Positions 1 to 10,544 of a stretch of 64,000 nucleotides of DNA are shown piece after piece. This DNA comes from Proteles cristata cristata (taxonomy: Eukaryota; Chordata; Mammalia; Carnivora; Hyaenidae). The stretch spans positions 30,922-94,921 of the forward strand of contig JAESUZ010003106.1 in assembly GCA_017311185.1 (NCBI GenBank), written 5' to 3'. Every line of letters begins with the position of its first letter. The first letter of the stretch is position 1. The notes under the pieces are model-generated. The model saw only the letters and a program-made list of their open reading frames with translations. It was not told the origin of the DNA and did no database searches. Both the position numbers and the translations under genes were made by a program.

Positions 1-968
1 GCCTTTGCATCTAGCATCTTGTAGCTGTTTGTCGGTAATTTTCATTCCTGCCAGAATGCTATTTAATCTCCTTTGCTAATAGATTATGTAGAACTTAATA
101 AGAACGAACATACTGAAGAATGAGATCTTGACTCAGCTGTTTATAACAGCTTTTTGCATTTTTCATTGTCTTGGCATGCACAAAGGTTTCGCAGGAATGA
201 TTAAAGCAGGAATCAGCCACAATAATATGGTGCTGTCATTCATTTTTAATACATGGGCTTGGATTCAAGAGGCACTGAGAATTCCAAACACTATTAGAGA
301 AAAAAAATAACTGCTTTGAAATACAGAACTGGGCCTGTCGACGTGAGGAACATGCTGGTATAAATTTGACAAATGATTTCTTGCTCTAGTTCTTTTTTGA
401 CTTTTCTAGTGTTTCGGAAACCAAGTTCTTAAAATTTAGTATAGTGCTTCATTTTTTTCCCCACTCTCTCCCTTTAGTATATTGTTTTCGACCTAGATTT
501 TAGGTTCAGGGAAAGGTAGGTTTAAAGATTCTGTGCGGGAAAACACTTCATAAACTATAAAGCAGCAGCCTGATTCTGGTCATTGTAGTGGGATTATGAT
601 TCACCTTTCAGCTTTATGAAAAGCAGAGAATGTAATATTCCAAATTCTAAAGATTTCTTAGTTAATGAGCTTCACTAAATAAAGTAGCAGCTTTCTCCAA
701 CTTCATGAAAGACATGAGGCATCTGGCTTTGCCTTACCTGGTGACCAATGCTTGTAGCAACTGTTTTCCATGAACTGTTTTTCCGTCGTCATAGCATCGG
801 CCTTTCCACACAGCGAAAATACATAGTTAAAATATTTAGTCGCTAGTTGTTCTCATAAATTGCTAGTGGGAGCCTAAATCAGTATAACCTCAGAGGTTAA
901 TTTTGCAAAATTTATCAAAATTACTAATATGTAGAGAATAAAGAGGCCGGAAGTAAACCCATGCTTAT
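1..968. other. AT-rich non-coding sequence, nothing recognised
   Basis: No SINE head or tail, LINE motif or credible coding frame is visible. The only frame of note is 60 codons at 128-310 and matches nothing I know. Unlike most of the window this stretch is not interrupted by SINEs, so it may be single-copy sequence, but conservation cannot be judged from one genome. Confidence 0.5.
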
Positions 969-1223
969 ATGGTCAATTAATCTACGACAAAGGAGACAAA
1001 AACACACAATAAATAGGGAAAAGACAGGCTCGTCAACAAATGGTGCTGGGAAAACTGGACAGTGACATGGAAAAGAATGAAACTGGACCACTTTTCTACA
1101 CCATACACAAAAATAAACTCAACATGGATTAACGACCTAAATGTGAGATCTGAAGCTGTAAAACTCATAGAAGAAAACATAGGCAGTAATGTCTTAGACA
1201 TCAGCCATAGCAGCGTTTTTCTA

Positions 1224-1333
1224 TGGACTGCATTTCTTTTAATTTATTAAAAAATAAATCTCAACATGAGACTCAAACTCACAACCTGAGATCGAGAGTC
1301 ACATGCTCTACTGTCTAAGCCAGCCAGGTGCTC
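1224..1333 (-). mobile_element. Short CAN SINE (SINEC_b-like), minus
   Basis: Reverse of the older carnivoran tRNA SINE: A-rich end at left, then the reverse of 'agagcatgtgactctcgatc', ending in 'ggtgctc'. Flanking repeats 'cagcgtttttct' (1211) and 'cagcatttttct' (1334) mark insertion into the L1. Confidence 0.8.
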
Positions 1334-1660
1334 ACAGCATTTTTCTAGATGTGTCTTCTCAGGTAAGGGAAACAAAAGAAAAAATAAACTATGGGAACTA
1401 CACCAATAACAAAACAAAAACACAACTGACTGAATGGGAGAAGGTATTTGCAAATGATCTATCTGATAAGTGGTTAATATCCAAAATATATAAAGAACTT
1501 ATCCAACCCAACACCAAAAAACCAAACAATCCAATTAAAAAATGGGAAGAGGATCTGAAGAGATATTTTCCCAAAGAACACATACAGATGGCCTATAGAC
1601 ACAAGAAAAGGTGCTCAGTATCACTCATCATCAAGGAAATGCAAATCAAAACCACAATGA
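1334..1660 (+). pseudogene. L1 ORF2p C-terminal fragment
   Basis: An open frame through 1303-1689 contains, after an initial SINE-derived part, the C-terminal tail of the L1 ORF2 protein. This is the region beyond reverse transcriptase, downstream of which a cysteine-bearing segment lies. Visible text includes 'DKWLISKIYKELIQPN', 'NNPIKKWEEDLKRYFPKEH' and 'EMQIKTTMRG'. In L1 this protein copies L1 and SINE RNA into the genome. Here only about the last 110 codons remain in frame, without the endonuclease or RT domains, so it is dead. The frame runs into a SINE at 1661. The identification rests on recall of the L1 ORF2p C-terminus. Confidence 0.8.
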
Positions 1661-1858
1661 GGGGGCACCCGGGTGGCTCAGTGGGTTAAGTGTTTGACTT
1701 TGGCTCAGGTCATGGTCTCACGGTTCATGAGTTCGAGCCCCGCTTCGGGCTCTGTGCTGACAGCTCAGAGCCTGGAGCCTGCATCGGATTCTGTGTCTCC
1801 CTCTCTCTGCACCTCCCCCCTGCCCCCCTCAAAAGGAAATAAACATTAAAAAATTAGA
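1661..1858 (+). mobile_element. SINEC_Fc-type felid SINE
   Basis: Starts 'gggggcacccgggtggctca', has the B-box-like 'gttcgagccccgc', then 'acagctcagagcctggagcc', a CT tract and an A-rich tail. Inserted in L1 ORF2/3' UTR. These SINEs are transcribed by RNA polymerase III from internal A and B boxes and copied by L1 machinery (family knowledge). Confidence 0.93.
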
Positions 1859-2042
1859 AAAATAAACAGTGAGGTATCTATCACCATACACCTGGCTAGA
1901 ATAAAAAAGACAAGAAATAACAAGTGTTGATAAGGATTTGGAGAAAAAGGAACACTTGTGCACCATCAGTGGCAATGCAAATTGGTGCAGCCACTGTGAA
2001 AAACAGTAGGGAGGATGGAGGTTTCTCAAAAAATTAAAAACA

Positions 2043-2198
2043 GAGGAGTGCCTGGGTGGCTCAGTCAGTTAAGCATCCCAGTCTTAGTTTCAGCTCGGGT
2101 AATGATCTCATGAACCGTGAGATCTCTCTCCCTCTCTCTCTGCCCCTCCTCCGCCCACACTCTCTCTCTCAAAATAAACTTAAAAAAAATTAAAAATA
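2043..2198 (+). mobile_element. Felid SINE with internal deletion
   Basis: Head 'gagtgcctgggtggctcagt' followed directly by the CT-rich end. The middle block containing the B box to 'gagcctggagcc' is missing, leaving about 155 bp. Confidence 0.85.
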
Positions 2199-2260
2199 GA
2201 AACACTATATAATTCAGTCATTCCATTACTGTTTATTTACCCAAAGAAAATGTAAACACA

Positions 2261-2507
2261 GGGGCGCCTGGGTGGCTCAGTTGGTTAAGTGTCCGACTTC
2301 AGCTCAGGTCATGATCTCGAAGTTCATGGGTTCGAGCCCCACATCAGGCTCTGTGCTGACAGCTCAGAGCCTGGAGCCTGTTTCGGATTCTGTGTCTCCC
2401 TCTCTCTCTGCTCCTTCCCTGCTTATGCTCTGTCTCTCTCTCAAAAATAAAATAAAAATGCTCTGTCTCTCTCTCAAAAATAAAATAAAAACTATTTAAA
2501 AATTAAA
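2261..2507 (+). mobile_element. SINEC_Fc-type SINE with duplicated tail
   Basis: Full head and body. Target duplication 'aaagaaaatgtaaaca' at both sides (left ends 2258, right ends 2524). The tail carries a 33-bp exact tandem duplication (2425-2457 and 2458-2490) of the CT tract plus 'aaaaataaaataaaa'. Confidence 0.93.
2425..2490 (+). repeat. 33-bp tandem duplication in SINE tail
   Basis: Two adjacent identical 33-bp units beginning 'atgctctgtctctctctc' and ending in 'aaaataaaa'. Confidence 0.9.
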
Positions 2508-2570
2508 AAAAGAAAATGTAAACATGAATTTGAAACGATATATATACCCCTATGTTTACTGCAGCATTAT

Positions 2571-2770
2571 TTTTTTTAATGTTTACTTATTTTTGAAAGA
2601 GAGACAGAGAGCAAGTGGAGGAGGGGCAGAGAGAGAGGGAGACACAGAATCCAAAGCAGGCTCCAGGCTCTAAGCTGTTGGCACAGAGCCTGTTGCAGGG
2701 CTTGAACTCATGAACCGTGAGACCATGAGCTGAAATCAGACACTTAACTGATTGAGCCACCCAGGCACCT
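2571..2770 (-). mobile_element. SINEC_Fc-type SINE, minus
   Basis: T-rich start 'tttttttaatgtttacttat', GA tract, and end 'gccacccaggcacc'. Duplicated target 'tgcagcattat' / 'tgcaacattat' flanks it. Confidence 0.92.
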
Positions 2771-3090
2771 CTATTGCAACATTATTTAGAATAGCCAAGC
2801 TATAGAAGCAACCTAAGTGTCTGTTGATAGATGAATGGATAAGGAAGATGTGGTGTATATGTATATATATAATGGAATACTACTCAGCCATAAAAGAATG
2901 AGAGAATGAGATCTTGCCATTGGCAACAAGGTGGATGGACCTAGAGGGTATAATGCTAAGTGAGATAATTCAGTAAGAGAAGGGAAAACACCATATGATT
3001 TCCCTCTTATGTGGAATTTAAGAAACAAAACAAAGAAACAAACTAAGAAAAAAGATACAACAAAAAAGATACAAACAAACATAAACACTC

Positions 3091-3299
3091 TTTTTTTAAA
3101 GATGTTTATTTATTTTGAGGGAGAGAGAAGAGAGAAGGAGGGAGGGACAGAGAGAGAGAAGGAGATGGAGAATCCCAAGCAAGCCCCATGCCGTCATTGC
3201 AGAGCCCCATGCAGGGCTTGAACTCATGAATCGTGAGATCATGACTTGAGCTGAAATCAAGAGTCAGATGCTTAACTGACTGAGCCACCCAGGTGCCCC
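3091..3299 (-). mobile_element. SINEC_Fc-type SINE, minus
   Basis: T-rich start at 3091, GA tract, 'ctgagccacccaggtgcccc' at the end. Sits in L1 3' UTR. Confidence 0.92.
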
Positions 3300-3395
3300 T
3301 CAAACCAGACTCTTACACAGAGAACAAACTGGTGGTTGCCATATGAGAGATGGTTGGGGGGATGGGTGAGATAGGCAAAGAAAAAAATTATGCAT

Positions 3396-4123
3396 ATATA
3401 AATCATTTGACCCATCAACTCTACTTCTAGAGATTTTTACAACAGAAATATTTACGCGTGTGTGGACTAATATATGTGCAAGGCTATTTTGAACGCCAAA
3501 AATTAAAAACAACTTAAATGTCCATCAATGGGAGACTAGTTACATAAAATATGGTACATCCATGGAATGTCATGCAACAATGAAAACAAAATGAAGAAGC
3601 CCTCCATGTGGTTATATGGAAATATATCCAAGATATATTGTTAATGGGAAAAAAAACAAGGACCAGAACAATATAGTATGCTGCCATTTAGGTAAAAGGG
3701 GGACATTATATATACATAGACAAACACAAAACAAAATATATATACATTTAAAGAAAGTATATATACACAAAAAACAAATAGGGGCACCTGGGTGGCTCAG
3801 TCAGTTAAGCATCTGATTCTTGATTTTGGCTCAGGTTATGATCTCATGGCCATGAAATCGAGCTCTGTGTTGGGCTCTGCACTGAGCGTGGAGCCTGCTT
3901 AAGCTTCTCTCTCCATCTCCCTCTGTCTCTCTCTTTCAAAATAAAAAAAAAGAACAATGCTGTTATAGGAAGGAAATCTATCTGTCTGGAGGACACGGAT
4001 ATAAAGGACACTTTTTATTATACACCCTTTTATACTTTGAATTTATATAGCTATGTGAATTTATTACTTATTTTTAATGTTTAAAAAGTCCATGTACACA
4101 CTCATACTTTTCTATTTCCTTTT
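3396..4123 (+). mobile_element. Older L1 3' UTR fragment
   Basis: AT-rich sequence with L1 3'-UTR-like phrases such as 'aaatgtccatcaatgggaga' (3516-3535) and a terminal part resembling old mammalian L1 3' ends ('tatacccttttatactttga'-like at 4020-4039). Split by a SINE at 3781-3951. It does not follow smoothly from the L1 at 969-3395, so I treat it as separate. Confidence 0.6.
3781..3951 (+). mobile_element. CAN SINE, 'gagcgtggagcctg' subtype
   Basis: Head 'ggggcacctgggtggctcag', but the middle reads 'ctgagcgtggagcctgctta' rather than the 'acagctcagagcctggagcc' of the main subfamily. A-rich end at 3951. Confidence 0.88.
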
Positions 4124-4140
4124 AAAGTGCAGTTTGCCTA

Positions 4141-4414
4141 GGGGCGCCTGGGTGGCTCAGTCAGTTAAGTGTCCGACTTTGGCTCAGGTCATGATCTCAC
4201 AGTTCGTGGGTTCGAGCCCTGCTTTGGGCTCTGTGCTGACAGCTCAGAGCCTGGAGCCTGCTTCAGATTCTGTGTCTCCCTCTCTCTCTCTGACCCTCCC
4301 CTGTTCACGTTATGTCTCTCTCTCTATCAGAAATAAATAAAAACATTAAAAAAAAAAGAATAGTCACTTGTCCTTAAATAAATAGATAGATAGATAGATA
4401 GATAAATAAATAAT
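4141..4414 (+). mobile_element. SINEC_Fc-type SINE with (GATA)n tail
   Basis: Head and body typical. The target duplication 'aaagtgcagtttgcc' (4124-4138) and 'aaagtacagtttgcc' (4415-4429) places the right edge after a (TAGA)n run at 4384-4403, so the microsatellite grew out of the SINE tail. Confidence 0.9.
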
Positions 4415-4429
4415 AAAGTACAGTTTGCC

Positions 4430-4730
4430 CGTAGATTGTAGAGGAGTCTGACCCGCCAGCTGTGCTGCCGTCCTTCTGCTCCTTACTGGCTAGACGATTT
4501 CTCCATCAGAGTCACTTCTGTGGGTTACGTGTGACCCAGCCAGTAGCCCACCTCTTCCCACAGCTCCAGCCACTGTGACCCACACACAGGCTGAGCTTGA
4601 CCCCAGCCCTAGAAACAAACACTCCCCTTGGATAAGAAGGCCATAGGAGACCTGTAGCACTGTGCTGGGACCCAGGATTAAGTTGACAAAACTGCTCTTT
4701 AACTCTTATGTGAGGACCAGTAAGGAGATG
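4430..4730. other. Unassigned GC-moderate sequence
   Basis: No repeat or gene recognised. Together with 4923-5375 it could be one old element split by the L1 tail. An AATAAA at 5254-5259 would suit an LTR or a processed-transcript 3' end, but I cannot name it. Confidence 0.3.
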
Positions 4731-4744
4731 CCCACATTGTTTCT

Positions 4745-4908
4745 TTTTTTTTTTTTTTTTTATAGAGTCTTTTGTGTTATATTTTTTTTTTTTTACAAAT
4801 AGTTTATTGTCAAATTAGTTTCCACATAACACCCAGTGCTCATCCCCACAAGTGTCCTCCTCCATGCCCACCCCTCCTCCCCCCACATCCACCAGTCCTC
4901 AGTTTTTT
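4745..4908 (-). mobile_element. Young-type L1 3' tail, minus, 5'-truncated
   Basis: T-rich tract, then the reverse of a carnivoran L1 3' end ('aatagtttattgtcaaatta', 'cccagtgctcatcccca'). Perfect 14-bp target duplication 'cccacattgtttct' at 4731-4744 and 4909-4922. About 164 bp, so a heavily 5'-truncated insertion. The same L1 end occurs at 19967 (minus) and 31651 (plus). Confidence 0.85.
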
Positions 4909-4922
4909 CCCACATTGTTTCT

Positions 4923-5375
4923 GATGTGTAGTCACTTCCCTTGTTTTGCCCAACTCTCAAGTGTTGATTAATTTGCCCCCTGTAAGGTTGAGTCCTGTCC
5001 CAGGGACCTGCACTCCTTGCATCTGCTGGCAGATATCCCTTAAACAGACTTCCTACATACCTGTCTGCACACCTCAGTCTCTGGACATGCCTTCTCTGGA
5101 ATCTTGGTCACCATGTTCTGTTCTCTTGTTAAGAAACCCTATTCCTCTCTGTTCATGTTTGGTCCTCCCATGCTGACCATTTTATGTGTTGTTCTCTGTC
5201 AAACTCTTAGTATTGTTACTATTATTGCCTCCATACTGTCTTAGACCTGCTGGAATAAATTTTGTCTTTGTGCCTGGAGCTAGGGCACAAGGTTCAAGGG
5301 ACAGCCACGCCTATCCCAATCTATCTCCTCCCATTGCCCAAAACCAAACAAGCTGGACACTGGAAGCAGGTCCAC
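4923..5375. other. Unassigned sequence with AATAAA
   Basis: Continues the sequence interrupted by the L1 tail. Frames at 4946-5176 and 5186-5539 have no recognisable domain. AATAAA at 5254-5259. Confidence 0.3.
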
Positions 5376-5408
5376 TTGCTCACTTTGGCAGCACATACGC
5401 TAAAAATG
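5376..5408 (+). pseudogene. U6 snRNA 5'-end fragment (retropseudogene piece)
   Basis: About 33 nt match the 5' end of U6 spliceosomal snRNA at roughly 28 positions, including the uninterrupted core 'ggcagcacata' (5387-5397). The similarity stops before the U6 catalytic ACAGAG region, so it is non-functional. Short 5' U6 pieces are known products of L1 template switching. A SINE begins 9 nt downstream and hides whatever followed. Chance similarity is possible but unlikely at this length. Confidence 0.6.
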
Positions 5409-5417
5409 TACGTCTTT

Positions 5418-5540
5418 GGGGCACCTGGGTGACTCAGTCAGTTGAGGGTCCTACTCTTGATTTTGGCTCAGGTCATGATCCCAGGGTCATGGGATCAAGT
5501 CCCGCATTGGGCTCTGCTCTGAGCGTGAAGCCTGCTTAAG

Positions 5541-5584
<44 letters not shown>

Positions 5585-5626
5585 ACTCTCTCCCGCTTGC
5601 TCTCTCTTTCTCTAAAAAAAAAAAAA
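5418..5626 (+). mobile_element. CAN SINE with expanded (TC)n
   Basis: Head 'ggggcacctgggtgactcag', 'gagcgtgaagcctgctta' middle, a (TC)n run at 5542-5580 and an A tail. Flanks 'gtacgtctt' and 'gtacatgtctta' are the likely target duplication. Confidence 0.9.
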
Positions 5627-5850
5627 AAGTACATGTCTTACTGGAGGATCTTCAGTGCCTCTGAAATTTAGTGTGCTTATAGTTTTATTTAAATATGTAT
5701 AATCTCTCAGTTACTCATTGGTAACATACACGTTTAATGGAGGCTTGAAATTTTAACTTTAAAGGCAATGCCAAGAAATAGATTAACTATAATCACTTAG
5801 CATCAAAAGAGATTAGCAGAAGCCATGGAAGGCATAACAGTGGCTTAGAA

Positions 5851-6010
5851 CAGTGAGTTTTAAATTTTAGTGTGCATCAGGAGGGAGGGCTCCTTAAAGC
5901 ACAGTGTTGAGCCCCACCTTCAGAGGCTCTAATTCAGTATGTCTGGAGTGGGACCAAGAATTTCCACTTTAAGGAAGTTCCCAGGTGGTGTTGATACTAC
6001 TGGTCTAGGT
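5851..6010 (+). mobile_element. MER5A-like hAT DNA transposon
   Basis: Begins 'cagtgagttttaaatttta', includes 'gtgtgcatcaggagg', 'tctaattcagtatgtctgga' and 'aagttcccaggtggtgttga', the order seen in the non-autonomous Charlie-related MER5A element of mammals. The 3' terminal inverted repeat is eroded. Confidence 0.75.
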
Positions 6011-6015
6011 ATACT

Positions 6016-6140
6016 GGTTAAGATGAGAAAACCAAGGTAGAGAAGGATTATGTGGCTTGCCTAAGATCACACAGCTAATAAGTAACAGAGCCAGAATTTT
6101 GAACACAGGTATTTGTACTCTGGAACCATCAGTACATCCT
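6016..6140 (-). mobile_element. MIR SINE fragment, minus
   Basis: Reads as the reverse of MIR: 'gatgagaaaaccaaggtaga', 'cctaagatcacacagctaat', 'agtaacagagccagaatttt'. MIRs are ancient mammal-wide tRNA SINEs. Confidence 0.85.
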
Positions 6141-7390
6141 TTTATTCGTTTTGGTAAAAACAAACAAAAAAATTACAATATAAACAAACTTAAAATCTAA
6201 AGCAAAACATGATCATTTTAGAACAATTATTGTGATTTAGCATTATTAAATCTATTGATTTTTTTTGTAACATCTACTTATTCAGAAGCTTGACATTCTC
6301 CACTAAATGCTAATGCTGTTCACATTAAACATGTTTCCTCAAGTGTTTTAATTATTTCCACTTCAGAAGAAAAATATTTATTGAACATCTGATATGGTAA
6401 TCAGGAATAGTAATTGTCAAAACTGTAATTAATAAACAGCAGACTCCAGAAAAGCCTTTACTTCACTCAGAACAATCACCAACAATTTAAAATTTTTCTA
6501 GTTGGATTTTTAATGCAAAAAAAAAAAAGCCTAATGCAAAGCTATAATTTCACTGACAAGGATTCTGTTGAAAATACGTTCCTTAGTACCTTCTCTGCAC
6601 TTTTCACAGTGGAATCTTTATGCATTTGAAAAATTTGGAGTGAGAAAGGCAAACAAGTCAGCGGTTGTCCTTACCCTTGAAATCATGTGTCTAGCCGGGT
6701 ACTTACTGTATCAATTACACGATTAAAAATAGTAAACTATGATTCCTTCCCCTACAAAAGTGCCAAAGTTATGGTGCTCTCACAAGCAGAGCAAAAATCT
6801 TTCGGATATCACTAAATTTTGCTAACATGTGGCCAAATGAATGATCCATGCAAAGAATATGAAAAAAATATGTGATTATCTCACATTTTAAGACAATCCT
6901 TTTTCTATTGATTTATTATACGTAATTCCGACTGACTTCCTCATACATGCAGCTAAGAAATGGCCAATTATTATTCCACATATGCCATGGCATTTTATCT
7001 TTACCTTACCAACAAAGGTCTCAGAATCCTTCAGACTGAAAACCAGCAAGCTTAGAAAGCATTGGGAAATGCTCTGGACACGCCAGTGAACTACGGGGAG
7101 GCTCTCTGTGCACATACTGGCTTTGTTTCACTCCAACAGTGGAAGCAGCGATAATAATATGTAACAAGTATGCTTTTTGGTGAAATGGAGATTCTCAACT
7201 ACTCATAGTAATTTTCCCCGTAACGTGATCTATTGTAATACCAATTACATGTTTGTGCTGATATTTTCACTGTACTGTATAATTTGGCCTAGTAATGCTT
7301 GAGACATAAGACATAAATGAAAGTGCAAAACTAACAGAATGATTTATTACTGGAGAGGTCATTGGAATAGAGATTAGATCATTTAGAACA
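6141..7390. other. AT-rich sequence, no repeat or gene recognised
   Basis: A 1.25-kb stretch without SINE or LINE phrases. Contains homopolymers (A12 near 6519) and many TAAT/ATTA cores, common in AT-rich DNA. The 75-codon minus frame at 6888-7115 has no recognisable domain. Confidence 0.45.
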
Positions 7391-7941
7391 TTCACGGAAT
7401 TTCACCCTCATTGTTATTCAGGGCACCAAAATAAAATTTGTGGATCAGCACCATGAAATGGTAGGCATAATTCTAGGATTTCTAGAAATCTGCAATGAGG
7501 TCCCACAGACAGAGTGAAACTCTACATGGCTTGACAAAGAACTTCCCCACAAAGAACTACCAGAAAGTTGTATTCAGTTGATTCCCAGGGTTAATACGGG
7601 ACAAGGTATCTTCATGCTCTTATCAACCTGAGAGACCTTAATCCCAGAAATGTCATACCTTAGGAGTGTAGTTAATTTAGCCCTGCAGGGAAAGCCATTC
7701 TAGACCTACCCTAGAAATTCTTGAAAAGAAGTCTTCAAGGGATCAAGATTACCTACAGATAAGAGAACTGCCTGAAGAACAAGGTCCAACAGTGTTTAAA
7801 GTAACATGGCAAATTCTAGGACTCAACTAGATAAACTTCATACTACCTGACATCCAATCAGAAATTACCTAGTAGGCAAAGAAATAAAATATGACCAATA
7901 AATAAAAAATAGCTAATAGAAACAGACACAGGAATTACGAA

Positions 7942-8262
7942 GTGCTGGGGATAACAGACAAGGATGATGAAACAGCTATTATAGATATTTTCTTAAAAAA
8001 CAAGAAGCTTAAAAAAAAGCTTAGTGAAAGAAAATATGGAGGAATGAAAATAGAAGGGGAAGATATGGGAAAAAGGAACCAAGTAGAAATTCTAGATATG
8101 AAAAACACAGTACTTGAATTTATAATTTCACTGGATGGATTTAACAGATTAAACACTACAGAAGAAAAGACCAGAGATCTTGAAGATGTAGCAACAGAAA
8201 CTATCCAAAATGAAGCACAAAGAGAAAAATGGCTAAGAAAACAATACACAGAGCCTCAATAA
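7942..8262 (+). pseudogene. L1 ORF1-region fragment, coiled-coil rich
   Basis: A 106-codon open frame in the 5' part of the old L1. It is rich in Lys, Glu and Asn with repeating leucines and isoleucines, as in the coiled-coil part of L1 ORF1-type proteins, which bind RNA as trimers. No RRM motif is seen in this frame. Text such as 'EILDMKNTVLEFIISLDGFN' is helix-like. It is followed by diverged sequence with stops. It could also be the ORF1-like reading frame of a HAL1 half-LINE. Confidence 0.5.
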
Positions 8263-8791
8263 TCTATAGAGAAATATAAAATGTTTTAACATACATACAA
8301 ATTGAATCCCAGGAGAGGAGAAAGAAAGGGAACCCCAAAGTATTCGAAGAAATAATGGCCAAAATTTTTCCAAAAATGATTTTTAAAATCTGATAAACCT
8401 CAGTAGGTGAATGGATAAATAAACTGTGGTACATCTCAACAAAGGATTATTTATTTGGTGGTAAAAGAAGTTAGTTATCAAGCCATGAAAAGACAGGAAG
8501 GAATCTTACATGCATATTATTAAGTGAAATCTGAGAATGCTACATACTGCATGATTCCAACTATATGACATTCTGGAAAAGACACACGTGTGGAGACAGT
8601 AAAAAGATGAGTGGTTGCTGGGTAGGAACAAGAGATAGGAGTGGGCATGAAAAGAGCGTGGAGGATTTTTATGGCAGTGAAAATATCTTGTATGATATTG
8701 TAATGATGGATATATATCATTATACATTTGTCCAAACCCATGGAATGTACCAAGAATAAACTCTAATGTAAACAAAACTTTGGGTGATTAT

Positions 8792-8999
8792 GGGGCGCCT
8801 GGGTGATTCTGTTGGTTAAGCATCCAACCTCGGCTCAGGTCATGATCTCACAGTTTATGGATTTGAGCCCCTCATCGGGCTCTGGGCTGACAGCTCGGAG
8901 CCTGGATTGCGCTTCAAATTCTGTGTCTCCCTGTCTCTCTGCCCCTCCCCTGCTCATGCTCTCTCTTTCTCTCTCAAAAATAAACATTTAAACAAATGT
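8792..8999 (+). mobile_element. SINEC_Fc-type SINE
   Basis: Perfect 17-bp target duplication 'aaactttgggtgattat' at 8775-8791 and 9000-9016, marking a relatively recent insertion. Confidence 0.95.
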
Positions 9000-9296
9000 A
9001 AACTTTGGGTGATTATGATATGTGAATGTAGGTTAATCCTTGATTTTAAAAAAATATACCATTCTCATAAGAGATGTTGATAATGGGAGAAACGGCGTAT
9101 ATATGGGAAAAACCTCTGTACCTTTGATTTTATTGAAAAGCTAAACCTACTCCAGAAAAATAAAGTCTTTTGAAAAATCCTATAAACGCACAGTTCCAGT
9201 TCCAAATAGCACAATGATCCCCAAGCAAGATAAACACAAAGAAAACCACATCAAGACACATCAAAATCAAATTATTAAAAAAAAAAAGAATGATAA

Positions 9297-9414
9297 ATGG
9301 GTAGCTGGCTGGCTCAGTCAGAAAAATGTGTGACTCTTGATCTCGGAGTCGTGAGTTCAAGCCCCATGTGGGTTACAGAGATTACTTAAATAAATAAAAC
9401 TTTAAAAAAAAAAA
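9297..9414 (+). mobile_element. Short CAN SINE (SINEC_b-like)
   Basis: 'gtagctggctggctcagtca', 'gactcttgatctcggagtcg', 'gttcaagccccatgtgggtt', then 'agagattacttaaataaata'. Flanked by 'gaatgataaa' and 'gagtgataaa'. Confidence 0.85.
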
Positions 9415-9709
9415 AGGAGTGATAAAGAGAAAATCTTGGCAGTTGTCCAAAAGCAAACTGTCTACTTCATGAATGCTAAATAAAGTTTGTTAGTGTCACC
9501 TAAAAAATGAGACAGAAAATTTTAACAGCAGCCAGAGAAGAAAGGCTCATTATGTACAGATGTACAAGGTAAAAAAAAATCAGTACAGTGTTTTCTTCAA
9601 AGACTATGAAAGACATAAATGCAGGTCTTTACAAGCTAGAAGGAATTTTTTAAAAAGTCAATTTAGAATTCTCTACCCAGAAAACATCCTTCAAAAATGA
9701 AGGTGAAAT

Positions 9710-9926
9710 GGGGCGCCTGGGTGGCTTGGTCGGTTGGGCGTCTGACTTTCGCTTAGGTCATGATCTTGCGGTTCGTGGGTTCGGGCCCCGCGTCGGGCTC
9801 TGTGCTGACTGCCAGCTCGGAGCTTGGAGCCTGTTTCAGTCTGTGATTCCCTCTCTCTCTGACCCTCCCCTGCTCATGCTGTCTCTCTCTCTCTCTCTCC
9901 TAGAAAGAAATAAAACATTTAAAAAA
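9710..9926 (+). mobile_element. SINEC_Fc-type SINE
   Basis: 'ggggcgcctgggtggcttgg' head with the 'ctgactgccagctcggagct' variant middle. Target duplication around 'aaaaatgaaggtgaaa'. Confidence 0.94.
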
Positions 9927-10030
9927 AAAAATGAAGGTGAAAAAAAGAATTTTCAGGTAAACAATAACTGAGAGAATTTGGCACAAAAGTACACCCACAC
10001 TACAAGAAATGTTAAAAGAAGTTCTTCCAG

Positions 10031-10214
10031 GGGCACCTGGGTGGCTCAGTCAGTTAAGTGTCTGACTCTTGATTTCTGCTCAGGTCATGATCTCACGGTT
10101 TATGAGTTCAAGCCCCGCATCTGGCTCAGTACTGGCAGCATGGAACCTGCATGGGAGACTGCCTCTTTCTCTCTCTGTCAAAAAGAAATAAACTTAAAAA
10201 AAAAAAAAAAAAAG
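10031..10214 (+). mobile_element. SINEC_Fc-type SINE
   Basis: Target duplication 'gaagttcttccag' before 10031 and after 10217. Poly(A) tail of 15 or more. Confidence 0.93.
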
Positions 10215-10328
10215 GAAGAAGTTCTTCCAGCAGAGGGATAGGATACCAGAAAGAAACTTAGAGCTGCACAAAGGAATGAAGGGTGCTAAAATGGCATATA
10301 TGCAGTTAAATATCAAAAGTCACTCTCT

Positions 10329-10544
10329 GGGGCACTTGGGTGGCTCAGTCACTTAAGCGTCTGACTCTTGGTTTCGGCTCAGGTCATGATACCATGGTTT
10401 GTGGGTTCGAACTACACATCAGGCTCTGTGCTGACAGTACAGACCCTGCTTGGGATTCTGTCTCCCTCTCTCTCTGCCCTTCCTCTGCTTGTTCTCTCTA
10501 TCACTCTCTCTCTCAAAAATAAATAAATAAGCATTAAAAAATTT
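10329..10544 (+). mobile_element. SINEC_Fc-type SINE
   Basis: Head 'ggggcacttgggtggctcag', CT tract, 'aaaaataaataaataagcat' tail. Confidence 0.92.

Larger units (their letters stand above)
969..3395 (+). mobile_element. L1 LINE, ORF2 3' part plus 3' UTR, SINE-riddled
   Basis: With the SINEs removed, the pieces 969-1223, 1334-1660, 1859-2042, 2199-2260, 2508-2570, 2771-3090 and 3300-3395 read in order as the last part of L1 ORF2 and the L1 3' UTR. Typical L1 3' phrases such as 'tggaatactactcagccat' (2872-2890) and 'aacaaggtggatggacctag' (2924-2943) are present. The 5' end is missing, as is usual for target-primed reverse transcription. Several SINE junctions show direct repeats. Subfamily not assigned. 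Confidence 0.85.

Noticed and set aside
1661..1858. tRNA gene based on 'ggttcatgagttcgagcccc'
   Set aside because: The A/B-box similarity belongs to the tRNA-derived SINE head. No cloverleaf or anticodon arm is kept, and the same block recurs throughout the window.
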